Shown: one piece after another, positions 34,811-43,184 of the stretch
How positions within the stretch are numbered: position 1 is the stretch's first letter
How the letters are laid out: every line of letters starts with the position of its first letter
NCBI RefSeq assembly: GCF_900168115.1
Contig: NZ_FUZC01000010.1
Span: 104,997 to 168,996 of the forward strand
Direction of reading: 5' to 3'
From: Salegentibacter salinarum
GTDB lineage: Bacteria > Bacteroidota > Bacteroidia > Flavobacteriales > Flavobacteriaceae
DNA length: 64,000 bases
The notes under the pieces: model-generated
Database searches by the model: none
What the model saw: only the letters and a program-made list of their open reading frames with translations
What the model was told of the DNA's origin: nothing
Position numbers and translations under genes: made by a program

Positions 34811-36610
34811 ATGGAGAATTTAGATTACGGAATTATAGGGAATTGTAAGAGTGCTGCGTTAATATCAAAAACAGGTTCGTTAGAATGGTGTTGTTTGCCA
34901 AATTTTGCTTCGGCCGCGGTTTTTGCAAAACTACTTGATGAGAAAAAGGGTGGAAGCTTTGAAATTATAGTAGACGATTCTTATAAAATTACCCAGGAAT
35001 ACCTTTGGGAAACCAATATTTTAAATACCGAATTTACCGATGGTGAGAATTCTTTTCAGGTTATAGATTTTATGCCGCGTTATCCCCGTGAGGACGGTTC
35101 TTTTTACGCCCCGCCAGATATAATAAGGTTTATAAGATTAATTAGCGGAAAGCCTAAATTTAAGGTGAAATATGATCCTCGTTTGGATTTTGCCCGTGAA
35201 AAGACCTACAATGAATTTAAAGGAAATTATATTAAAAGTTTTACCAAAGAAGGAAAATACGATTCCCTTTTTCTATACTCCAGTTTGGACCTAAATGATG
35301 TTTTAGAGGGTGAAGAAATTGAACTAACCGGAAACGCATATTTCTTACTCGGTTATCACGAAAAGCTTATTACTCAGTCTTTAGATAGATCTTATTTAAA
35401 ATTTCAGCGCACCAAGACTTATTGGATGAACTGGAGCGCGAGAACTACCCGTTACACCCATTACGAAAATGAAATAATGCGTAGCGCTTTGGTTTTAAAA
35501 TGCCTTAGCTACAAAAAATCTGGTGCGGTTTTAGCCGCGGCCACCACTTCTTTGCCAGAAACTATAGGCGAAGAACGAAACTGGGATTATCGCTTTTGCT
35601 GGATTCGTGACGCTTCTATGGTAATTAAAGTAATGGCAGGCCTTGGTCATATAAAATCGGCTAAAGATTTTCTTCAATTTATTATTGATATTATCCCTGA
35701 TAAAGATGAAAAGATCCAGATTATGTACGGAATTAATGGTGAAAAAGAGCTTACCGAGCATATTTTAGATCATTTATCTGGTTATAAAGACTCCCATCCT
35801 GTAAGAACCGGAAACGCCGCCTATATTCAGAAGCAGAACGATATCTACGGAATTTTGATGGAGGTGATCTATCAGCAGTTTAACCAGTTTGAAACTTCTT
35901 TAGAAAATTCTGAAGAACTCTGGACCGTGGTGCGCGGAATTGTAAAAATTGTAGAAGAAAACTGGCAAAAACCAGATAAAGGAATTTGGGAATTACGCAC
36001 CGAAGACCGGCATTTTGTGTTTTCAAAACTACTTTGCTGGGTGGCGATAGACAGAGCGATAAAAATTGGTGAAGTTTTGAGAATGGGTATTAATGATACG
36101 CATTGGAAATCTCTACGAGCCGAAATTTATAACGATATTTACAATAACGGCTGGAATGAAGAAGTGCAAGCTTATACCCAATATTATGGTTCTAAAGATT
36201 TAGATGCTTCTACCTTATTAATGGAACAATATGGATTTATTGAAGCTAAAGATCCTCGCTTTGTAAGTACGGTACACGCCACTGAAAGGGAATTATGTAA
36301 AGACGGGTTAATGTACCGTTATAAGAATAAGGATGATTTTGGAGAACCAACTTCTTCTTTTACGATATGTACTTTTTGGTTAATTGATAGTCTTTTCAAA
36401 ATAGGGGAGAAGAAGAAAGCCAAACAAATGTTTGATCAGTTACTTTCTTACAGTAATCACTTAGGCTTGTTTAGTGAAGATATAGATTTTGAAACCAAAA
36501 GGTTGCTGGGTAATTTTCCCCAGGCTTATTCGCATTTAGCGCTAATAGAAACCGCTGCTAATTTTAGTTTGGGAACAACTTCTGAAGAAACCTGGCTTAG
36601 TGAATTTTAA
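34811..36610 (+). CDS. glycoside hydrolase family 15 protein (probable trehalase)
   Basis: 599 residues, no signal peptide, so cytoplasmic. It has the N-terminal beta-rich domain (YGIIGNCKSAALISKTGSLE, described from residue 6) and the alpha/alpha-barrel of GH15, with the signature ETIGEERNWDYRFCWIRDAS near 250-270 and, near the C-terminus, SEDIDFETKRLLGNFPQAYSH. GH15 enzymes without a signal next to trehalose genes are usually trehalases, though glucoamylase or glucodextranase activity is possible. It starts 96 bases from the divergent otsAB gene, so synthesis and breakdown of trehalose could be balanced from one control region. Its stop overlaps that of the convergent MscS gene by four bases. 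Confidence 0.87.
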   Translation: MENLDYGIIGNCKSAALISKTGSLEWCCLPNFASAAVFAKLLDEKKGGSFEIIVDDSYKITQEYLWETNILNTEFTDGENSFQVIDFMPRYPREDGSFYAPPDIIRFIRLISGKPKFKVKYDPRLDFAREKTYNEFKGNYIKSFTKEGKYDSLFLYSSLDLNDVLEGEEIELTGNAYFLLGYHEKLITQSLDRSYLKFQRTKTYWMNWSARTTRYTHYENEIMRSALVLKCLSYKKSGAVLAAATTSLPETIGEERNWDYRFCWIRDASMVIKVMAGLGHIKSAKDFLQFIIDIIPDKDEKIQIMYGINGEKELTEHILDHLSGYKDSHPVRTGNAAYIQKQNDIYGILMEVIYQQFNQFETSLENSEELWTVVRGIVKIVEENWQKPDKGIWELRTEDRHFVFSKLLCWVAIDRAIKIGEVLRMGINDTHWKSLRAEIYNDIYNNGWNEEVQAYTQYYGSKDLDASTLLMEQYGFIEAKDPRFVSTVHATERELCKDGLMYRYKNKDDFGEPTSSFTICTFWLIDSLFKIGEKKKAKQMFDQLLSYSNHLGLFSEDIDFETKRLLGNFPQAYSHLALIETAANFSLGTTSEETWLSEF

Positions 36611-37662
36611 TTCTGCGCTTGCGTATCATCTTCTTTATTGATTTGCACGCGACTTTTAGGGAGACTCTCTGGATAATTTTCTTTTAAGAAATCTATGAGT
36701 TTCTCCCTAATAAATACGCGTAAATCAAAAGCCGTTGGAGAATCTTTGGCACTTATCAAGATCCTAATTTCCATAGATCTGTCGGTAGCATCAGTAACCT
36801 GAACTACTTTAACCTGTTGATCCCAAAGCGGAGTAGTTTCAAGCAATCTATCCAGTTCTTCTCTAATTTTTTCAACAGGAACAGTGTAATCTGTATATAA
36901 AAACACCGTACCTAATAAATCGGCTGAGTTTTTAGTCCAGTTTTGAAAGGGTGTTTCTATAAAATAGGTAGAGGGTACGACCAGTCTTCTCTTGTCCCAA
37001 ATTTTTATCACCACATAAGTAAGGGTGATTTCTTCAATCCAACCCCATTCGCCTTCAACAATTACAGCATCCTGCAATCTAATAGGTTGCGTGAAAGCAA
37101 TTTGAATACCCGCAAGTAAAGTTCCAATGGCCTTTTGTGCCGAAAAACCTATAATTATCCCTGCAATTCCTGCTGAAGTTAAAACACTAACCCCGACTGA
37201 ACGTATGCTTTCAAAGCTCATTAAGGCAATTCCTATAGCCAGAATTACAATGATGAAAATGATAATATTTTCCAGAATATTAAATTGGGTATAAATTTTC
37301 CTGGCTTTTAGATTATCAGAAGTGTTTACATCATAGCGCTTCAACATTCGGTTTTTAAGGATTTTTAGCGTGAGAATAATTAACCAGGTAGCGCTTAAAA
37401 TTATTCCCAGAGTACTTATAGGCTGAAGAAGGTCGTAAGTATATTCATATCTAAAAATTTTACTTAAAAGGGCAATTTTTAGAATTAAAGCAGTCAGAAA
37501 AATTAATAATGGAACCCAAACCCTTTGTGCAAAATTTACCGGTAGTATGTTTCGGGGATCTCTGCCTATTTTCTTCAGAATATAAAATGCTATTAAAAAG
37601 CATACAAGGAGACTAATTACACCGGCAAGAATATATCTAAACATTAAAGGGTCTAAACTCAT
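36607..37662 (-). CDS. MscS-type mechanosensitive ion channel, short form
   Basis: 351 residues with about five membrane segments before residue 185 and the MscS pore/beta domain after it: AGIIIGFSAQKAIGTLLAGI is the pore helix region, followed by IRLQDAVIVEGEWGWIEEI and RRLVVPSTYF, which are the conserved beta-domain motifs. The cytoplasmic alpha/beta domain ends in IQINKED-like sequence (RVQINKEDD). These channels open under membrane tension and release solutes in hypo-osmotic shock. Its start lies 6 bases after the stop of the larger MscS gene, so the two are co-transcribed. Confidence 0.92.
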   Translation of the reverse strand: MSLDPLMFRYILAGVISLLVCFLIAFYILKKIGRDPRNILPVNFAQRVWVPLLIFLTALILKIALLSKIFRYEYTYDLLQPISTLGIILSATWLIILTLKILKNRMLKRYDVNTSDNLKARKIYTQFNILENIIIFIIVILAIGIALMSFESIRSVGVSVLTSAGIAGIIIGFSAQKAIGTLLAGIQIAFTQPIRLQDAVIVEGEWGWIEEITLTYVVIKIWDKRRLVVPSTYFIETPFQNWTKNSADLLGTVFLYTDYTVPVEKIREELDRLLETTPLWDQQVKVVQVTDATDRSMEIRILISAKDSPTAFDLRVFIREKLIDFLKENYPESLPKSRVQINKEDDTQAQN

Positions 37663-37668
37663 ACGTTT

Positions 37669-39444
37669 TTATTTATCTGACTTTTTTAGATTTTCGGCAT
37701 TAAAATGAGGTTCCTTTAATTCTACTCGAGACCGACTAAAATATATGCCTTCTTCCAGTTCTTTAATATAGGCTACCATTTCTTCTCTTAACTTACAGTG
37801 AAGTTCCCAGGCAATGGTGGCAGTACTGGCACTGCAAATAGCTCTAAGCTTCAGTGATTTTTCGGTCATTTCGGTGACCTGCAGCATTGGTGGATGTTCT
37901 TCGTCCCATTCTTCAGAGTTCTCAACTAATTCTTTAAATTTCGTTCTGAGTTTATCTACATCTACACGGTAATCTACAAAAAATTCAATTTCATTTATGG
38001 AATGCGGACTTGTAATAGAAAGATTTTCAAAGGTATCAGAAATCACTGTTTTTAGAGGAACAATTAAGCGTCTAAGGTCCCAGGTTCTCACAATCATATA
38101 AGTAAACCTAATATCTTCAACATAACCCCAACGATCATTTATAATCACAGTGTCCCCAATTCTTGCTGGTTTGGTGAGCGCTATTTGAATTCCTGCAATA
38201 ATATTTCCTAATGTACTTTGTGCCGCAATACCTAAAATTATGGTGGCTAATCCTGCGGAAGCCAGCATAGAAATACCCAGTTTCTCTAAAGATCGAAATT
38301 GAGAAAGAATAATTGCAGTACCCACAATTACCACGGTAAAGGTTAAAATCCTCCTGGCAACTGATAAATAAGTGAAAAGTTGCCTAGATTCGTGACTGTT
38401 TTCTGAAGTAACATCGCCTATTTTATTTTCGGCAACATAACGCATTGCAAAATCCAGAATTCGCATAAAAAACCAGGTTATTGAAGCAATAACAACGGCG
38501 AGTAACAGGGCGTAGATTGTACTGGAAAAGGCACCAGAATAAGAAATTAAATTATTAAGAGTGATATAGAAAAATAAAACTCCGGTTGCTAAAGCGGCAG
38601 GTACACCCAATCTCTTAGATAAGGCTAGAATAATTGGTTTGTTAAATGATTTTGCAATTTTTCTAATTAATAGAATAACTACTTTTCCCAATAGGTATGA
38701 AACTATTAATAACAAAATGGTTAAAACCGGTTTCCATAAAGGAACAGTTCCAATTTGTGCCTGGGACCAGGTGGGCATATGGCGATCTAAAAATGTGGGG
38801 CCGTAAACCTGATAAAGCTCATCAGTATTTTCTACGGTATTTGCTGAAATTAACCAAAAAGCCCCGTACTCTTGGTATTTTACTCTTTGTAGCCTAAAGA
38901 TTATATCTCGGTCTTCTATATTTGTTTCACCAAAAACCACACTTCTTCTAGGCTCTCCTGCTACCGCTTGATTGGTGGTGGTTCTAATATCTACCTGCCC
39001 ATCGGGCCGGTCGGGTAAACCGTGCCAATCTATTGCTACCCGTTGATCCATCACAAAATAGAGCTTCTGAGCTAGATCTATTGCCTCTTTCTCACTTATA
39101 GTATTAGGCATTAAATTAAGGTTTAGAGCATAGGCTGCATCTTTAAATTTTTTGTTCCTGCAGCTAATTATAAAATGCTCCAATGTAGCTTGCGGAGTTT
39201 GTAAATTGAATTTATTGGGTGGAAAACCAAGTGGATTATTTAACCTTGTTAATGAATAATAAGCTTCATTATAATCTTTTAAACTATTAGGTAAATAATT
39301 AGAATCAGTAGGATCTGCTATTTTTTCTTCGGAAGGAAGTTCATCTTCAGTGCTTGTTGAATCTTGTTGGTAGGCAAAGACTGAAGACTGGATCAAAAAG
39401 ACACAGAAAGAACTTAACAATAGCAATCTAATACGATTTATCAT
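37669..39444 (-). CDS. MscS-type mechanosensitive ion channel with large exported N-terminal domain
   Basis: 591 residues. The signal peptide (to about FAYQQD) is followed by a soluble periplasmic region of about 200 residues (containing PQATLEHFIISCRNKKF and WHGLPDRPDGQVDIRTTT), then four or five membrane segments and the MscS domain: AGLATIILGIAAQSTLGNII, then IGDTVIINDRWGYVEDI and RRLIVPLKTVI. The periplasmic domain is unlike short MscS and may sense the wall or crowding (inference). First gene of a two-channel operon, next to trehalose genes. Confidence 0.92.
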   Translation of the reverse strand: MINRIRLLLLSSFCVFLIQSSVFAYQQDSTSTEDELPSEEKIADPTDSNYLPNSLKDYNEAYYSLTRLNNPLGFPPNKFNLQTPQATLEHFIISCRNKKFKDAAYALNLNLMPNTISEKEAIDLAQKLYFVMDQRVAIDWHGLPDRPDGQVDIRTTTNQAVAGEPRRSVVFGETNIEDRDIIFRLQRVKYQEYGAFWLISANTVENTDELYQVYGPTFLDRHMPTWSQAQIGTVPLWKPVLTILLLIVSYLLGKVVILLIRKIAKSFNKPIILALSKRLGVPAALATGVLFFYITLNNLISYSGAFSSTIYALLLAVVIASITWFFMRILDFAMRYVAENKIGDVTSENSHESRQLFTYLSVARRILTFTVVIVGTAIILSQFRSLEKLGISMLASAGLATIILGIAAQSTLGNIIAGIQIALTKPARIGDTVIINDRWGYVEDIRFTYMIVRTWDLRRLIVPLKTVISDTFENLSITSPHSINEIEFFVDYRVDVDKLRTKFKELVENSEEWDEEHPPMLQVTEMTEKSLKLRAICSASTATIAWELHCKLREEMVAYIKELEEGIYFSRSRVELKEPHFNAENLKKSDK

Positions 39445-39508
39445 ACCTAATTCTTGAAATTATCTGAGGTTTTTTGTTGGAATAATTTTAAAATTAAGGA
39501 ATAAAAAA

Positions 39509-39531
39509 AGACCGTCTAAATTTGACGGCCT
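39509..39531. terminator. terminator of the acyl-CoA dehydrogenase gene
   Basis: Stem GGCCGTC/GACGGTC around a seven-base loop, flanked by A-run and T-run. On the minus strand it follows the acyl-CoA dehydrogenase stop at 39558 by about 27 bases. Confidence 0.75.
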
Positions 39532-39557
39532 TTTTACAATAGATTTAATAGAAATTA

Positions 39558-41372
39558 TTAGAAACAATATTTATTTTCTGAAGTAAGTTTTTCAGCAATA
39601 GTGTTTCTTAATTCTACCACATTGGGCATCCTGTCATATTTAGTAAAACGCTTAAGTCCCATAAGCATCATACGTTGCTCGTCACCTTCAGCAAAAGAAG
39701 CGATTCCTTCTTTAGCTTTTTGGTTTACGATGTCTACCGCATGGTATAAATATAACCTGGCCATAGCGATTTGCTCTTTTTGCGAATCTTCACCAAAACG
39801 TTTTACATTCTTTTCGGCTCTTAAAATACCAGATTCAGCCATATAAGCTTCAATAAGAATATCTGAAGCGGCCATTAGTAATTGCTGGTGCTCTTCCAGA
39901 TCCTGACCAAATTTTTGAACTGCCCTTCCGGCTACCATTAAGAATACTTTTTTCAGTTTCTTGATCATATCCTTTTCTTCAGCGAATAATTCGTTGAAAT
40001 CTGGCTTGTCCATTGAAGGGATTCCGGTAAGTTCTTCGCCTACAGCCTGCGCAGGACCTAAAAGATCTACGTGACCTTTCATCGCCTTTTTAATCAGCAT
40101 TCCAACAGCCAGCATTCGGTTAATCTCGTTGGTACCTTCGTAAATTCTGGCAATTCTGGCATCTCTCCAGGCAGATTCCATTGGTGTATCTGCTGAGAAG
40201 CCCATACCGCCTAAAACCTGGATACCTTCATCACTGCAATTTTGAACATCTTCAGAACACGCAACTTTTAGAATAGAACATTCTATGGCGTATTCTTCAA
40301 AAGTCTTTAATTCAGCATCTGAATGCGAAGCACCGGCTTCTAATCGAAGATTAATTCGGTCTTCAATATTTTTAGCAGCGCGGTAGCTTGCAGCTTCTCC
40401 AACCCAGGCTGAAGTAGCCATTTCAGCAAGTTTAGATTTTATAGCACCAAACTTTGCAATTGGGGTTTTAAACTGAACCCTGTCATTAGCATATTTTACT
40501 GCGACATCGGTCACTCTTCGCTGTGCTTCCAAAGAAGCTGCGGCAAGTTTAATTCGGCCTACGTTTAAGGCGTTCATCGCGATTTTAAATCCGTTTCCTC
40601 TTTCTGAAAGCATATTTTCAGCAGAAACTACGGTATCGTTAAAGAAAACCTGACGAGTAGAGGAGGCGTGGATTCCCAGTTTCTTCTCTTCTTCGCCAAA
40701 AGTAATGCCATTAGGATTTTCTTTATCATATTCTACGATAAATCCAGTGATGTTTTTATCGTCCTGGATTCTTGCAAAAACGATAAAAACACTTGCAAAT
40801 CCCGCATTGGAGATCCACATTTTTTGTCCGTTAATCTTGTAGTTTTTTCCGTCATCCGTAAGTTCAGCTTTGGTTTTACCAGAATTCGCGTCACTTCCTG
40901 CTCCCGGTTCGGTAAGGCAATAGGCCCCAAACCACTCTCCCGTAGCTAACTTTGGAATATATTTTTTGCGTTGTTCTTCATTACCATAAAGTAGAATTGG
41001 TAAAGTTCCAATTCCGGTGTGTGCACCAAAAGCGGTTGCGATAGATCCGGTTGCTCCCGAAATATAATCACAAACCAGCATTGTTGAAACAAAGCCCATT
41101 CCAAGTCCGTCGTATTCCTCCGGCACAGCAACTCCAAGGAATCCCAATTCCCCGGCTTTGCCCATTACCTCTTCAGTAAGGGCGTAATTTTTCTTTTCAA
41201 ATTCTTCTTTTTTCGGCCAGATTTCACGATCTACAAATTCCTTAACCGAATCGCGCATCATTTTTTGCTCCTCCGTAAAATCTTCCGGAGTAAATACATC
41301 TTCCGCCTTGGTTTCCTTCACGAGGAATTGCCCACCGCGGAGAAGTTTATCTTCTTTAATTGAATTTTCCAT
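39558..41372 (-). CDS. acyl-CoA dehydrogenase with C-terminal extension
   Basis: 604 residues, longer than the usual 380 and typical of the very-long-chain type. The N-terminal and middle domains show FTEEQKMMRDSVKEFVDREI near 33, YCLTEPGAGSDANSGKTKAEL-type FAD site near 153-170 and KMWISNAGFASVF. The catalytic Glu is probably in RIYEGTNEINRML near 415. The extra domain from about 430 is helical. It catalyses the first oxidation step of fatty-acid beta-oxidation, passing electrons to ETF. It ends the beta-oxidation cluster and lies 177 bases downstream of the thiolase gene; the gap holds a 26-base imperfect inverted repeat. Confidence 0.92.
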   Translation of the reverse strand: MENSIKEDKLLRGGQFLVKETKAEDVFTPEDFTEEQKMMRDSVKEFVDREIWPKKEEFEKKNYALTEEVMGKAGELGFLGVAVPEEYDGLGMGFVSTMLVCDYISGATGSIATAFGAHTGIGTLPILLYGNEEQRKKYIPKLATGEWFGAYCLTEPGAGSDANSGKTKAELTDDGKNYKINGQKMWISNAGFASVFIVFARIQDDKNITGFIVEYDKENPNGITFGEEEKKLGIHASSTRQVFFNDTVVSAENMLSERGNGFKIAMNALNVGRIKLAAASLEAQRRVTDVAVKYANDRVQFKTPIAKFGAIKSKLAEMATSAWVGEAASYRAAKNIEDRINLRLEAGASHSDAELKTFEEYAIECSILKVACSEDVQNCSDEGIQVLGGMGFSADTPMESAWRDARIARIYEGTNEINRMLAVGMLIKKAMKGHVDLLGPAQAVGEELTGIPSMDKPDFNELFAEEKDMIKKLKKVFLMVAGRAVQKFGQDLEEHQQLLMAASDILIEAYMAESGILRAEKNVKRFGEDSQKEQIAMARLYLYHAVDIVNQKAKEGIASFAEGDEQRMMLMGLKRFTKYDRMPNVVELRNTIAEKLTSENKYCF

Positions 41373-41413
41373 TATTTATAATGTTGGTTTATTTTTTCTT
41401 TTTTATTAAGATA

Positions 41414-41551
41414 AGAGTCAGGAAACAAGATTCAAGACTTTTCTAATCCATCTATAAATCCTGATATCATTTTCCGTAATTCCGGAATCTTAACTGCCGC
41501 TGCAACTTTTCTTTCTTTTTTCTACAGTCTTGTCTCTTGATTCTTGAATCT
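41414..41551. repeat. imperfect inverted repeat between acyl-CoA dehydrogenase and thiolase genes
   Basis: Arms of 26 bases at 41414-41439 and 41526-41551 match in 21 positions when one is reverse-complemented (both contain variants of AGTCTTG and CTTGAATCT). The element reaches the last codon of the thiolase. The words are of the low-complexity kind also seen around the four-helix-bundle gene. Confidence 0.5.
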
Positions 41552-42743
41552 AACTAAGGAACTCATAAACTCCTGCTGCTCCCTGTCCAGTTCCTACGCA
41601 CATGGTTACCATAGCATATTTGTCTTTAAGGTTGCGTTTGCGCATTTCATCAAAGATTTGCACCGAAAGTTTTGCTCCTGTACAACCCAGAGGGTGACCC
41701 ATAGAAATTGCGCCTCCATTCGGATTAAGGGTTTCAGGATTTAATCCCAGCTCCCTTATTACCGCTAGAGATTGTGAAGCAAAAGCTTCATTCAATTCAA
41801 TAAGCTGCATATCGTCTTGTTTTAATCCGGCTTGTTTTAAAGCTTTTGGAATGGCGTGAACCGGCCCGATTCCCATAATTCTTGGATCTACACCAACGGG
41901 TGCATAACTAACCATTCTGGCGATTGGTTCAAGATTAAATTCTTTGACCATTTCTTCACTCATCACCATTACAAAAGCAGCCCCGTCACTCATTTGAGAC
42001 GAATTACCTGCGGTAACACTTCCGCCTTCGGCAAAAACAGGTCTTAGTTTTCCTAAAACTTCTTTAGAAGTATCGGCACGCGGACCTTCATCTTTGTTTA
42101 CCGTATAGGTTTTAGTATGTTTTTTACCGTCTTTTCCTACAAAAGTTTCTTCAATATCTATCGGCACAATCTGATCTTGAAAACGATCTTCCTCCTGTGC
42201 TTTTAATGCTTTTTGATGAGAATTAAAGGCAAATTCATCCTGGTCCTCCCGGGAAACCTTGTATTTTTCGGCTACTGCTTCTGCAGTAAGTCCCATTCCC
42301 CAGTAATAATCTTCGTTACCTTCCTTGGCAGTTTTATAATTGGGAACCGGTTTGTAACCGCCCATTGGGATGTAGCTCATACTTTCGGCGCCACCGGCGA
42401 TAATACAGTCAGCCATTCCGCTTTGGATTTTAGCCGAAGCAATCGCGATGGTTTCCAGTCCTGAAGCACAATAACGGTTAACCGTCATTCCGGGAACTTT
42501 TTCGGTTTTTAGGCCCATTAAAGAGATTAAACGTCCCACGTTTAAGCCTTGTTCGGCTTCGGGCATTGCGTTTCCTACAATTACATCATCGATCCTGGTT
42601 TTATCAAAATCGGGTAATTGCTTCATCATATATTCTATGGTCTCAGCCGCCAGATCATCCGGGCGCTTAAACCTGAACACTCCGCGAGGCGCTTTCCCCA
42701 CGGCTGTTCTGTATGCTTTTACTATGTATGCTGTCTTGTTCAT
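41550..42743 (-). CDS. acetyl-CoA C-acyltransferase (thiolase)
   Basis: 397 residues. Thiolase signatures are complete: nucleophile Cys92 in NRYCASGLETIA, LNEAFASQSLAVIREL near 320, GGAISMGHPLGCTG near 350 (catalytic His) and MCVGTGQGAAGVYE near the end (catalytic Cys). It cleaves 3-ketoacyl-CoA in beta-oxidation. It lies downstream of the dehydrogenase/hydratase gene, separated by a four-helix-bundle gene, as expected for a FadA-type partner. Degradative rather than biosynthetic thiolase is favoured by context. Confidence 0.95.
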   Translation of the reverse strand: MNKTAYIVKAYRTAVGKAPRGVFRFKRPDDLAAETIEYMMKQLPDFDKTRIDDVIVGNAMPEAEQGLNVGRLISLMGLKTEKVPGMTVNRYCASGLETIAIASAKIQSGMADCIIAGGAESMSYIPMGGYKPVPNYKTAKEGNEDYYWGMGLTAEAVAEKYKVSREDQDEFAFNSHQKALKAQEEDRFQDQIVPIDIEETFVGKDGKKHTKTYTVNKDEGPRADTSKEVLGKLRPVFAEGGSVTAGNSSQMSDGAAFVMVMSEEMVKEFNLEPIARMVSYAPVGVDPRIMGIGPVHAIPKALKQAGLKQDDMQLIELNEAFASQSLAVIRELGLNPETLNPNGGAISMGHPLGCTGAKLSVQIFDEMRKRNLKDKYAMVTMCVGTGQGAAGVYEFLS

Positions 42744-42760
42744 TTTTTAGTATTTAGATG

Positions 42761-43174
42761 TTAGTATTGAGTATTGAGCAAACTCAAACCGCTAACGATT
42801 TCATTAATGCATAATTCATTTTTGAACCTCAATAACTTCAGATAAAACCGGTTTAACTTTTTCTTCTTCAATTAAATTCAGTCTATAAGAAAGAATCAAT
42901 TGCGTATAGTGTTCATAAGAAGAACCGCTGGCTATACCTAAGAAATTTTTAAATTCTCCTTTAGTATTTCTACCCGCTCCTTCAGCAATATTTGAAGGAA
43001 CCGAAACCGCGCTTCTTCTTATTTGACTCGTTAAACCAAATTTTTCTTCAGTAGGAAAATTAGCAGAGAGTAGGTAAGTTTTTTCAGAGAAATCCATTGC
43101 TTTATTCCAAATTTTTAAATCATTTAAATTGTGCATATCTCTGATCTTTATGGTTACTCACTACTCTATACTAA
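42761..43174. repeat. inverted-repeat-flanked cassette carrying the four-helix-bundle gene
   Basis: A 20-base arm at 42761-42780 and its inverted partner at 43155-43174 match in 17 positions and lie just outside the four-helix-bundle gene. The arms are AGTATTGAG/TAGTGAG-type words. The cassette fits exactly in the gap between thiolase and hydroxyacyl-CoA dehydrogenase genes. Confidence 0.5.
42816..43136 (-). CDS. four helix bundle protein (23S rRNA intervening-sequence protein family)
   Basis: 106 residues. Family marks of the S23/IVP (TIGR02436) group: LKIWNKAMDFSEKTYLL at the start, then FGLTSQIRRSAVSVPSNIAE with the conserved arginines and PSNIAEG, then GRNTKGEFKNFLGIASGS. The fold is a four-helix bundle that forms pentamers in known structures. 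The biological role is unclear; homologues are encoded inside 23S rRNA intervening sequences and with diversity-generating elements (Avd). Here it lies in a beta-oxidation operon between inverted repeats, so it may be part of a small mobile or dispersed cassette rather than a metabolic gene. Confidence 0.88.
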   Translation of the reverse strand: MHNLNDLKIWNKAMDFSEKTYLLSANFPTEEKFGLTSQIRRSAVSVPSNIAEGAGRNTKGEFKNFLGIASGSSYEHYTQLILSYRLNLIEEEKVKPVLSEVIEVQK

Positions 43175-43184
43175 ATACTCACTA

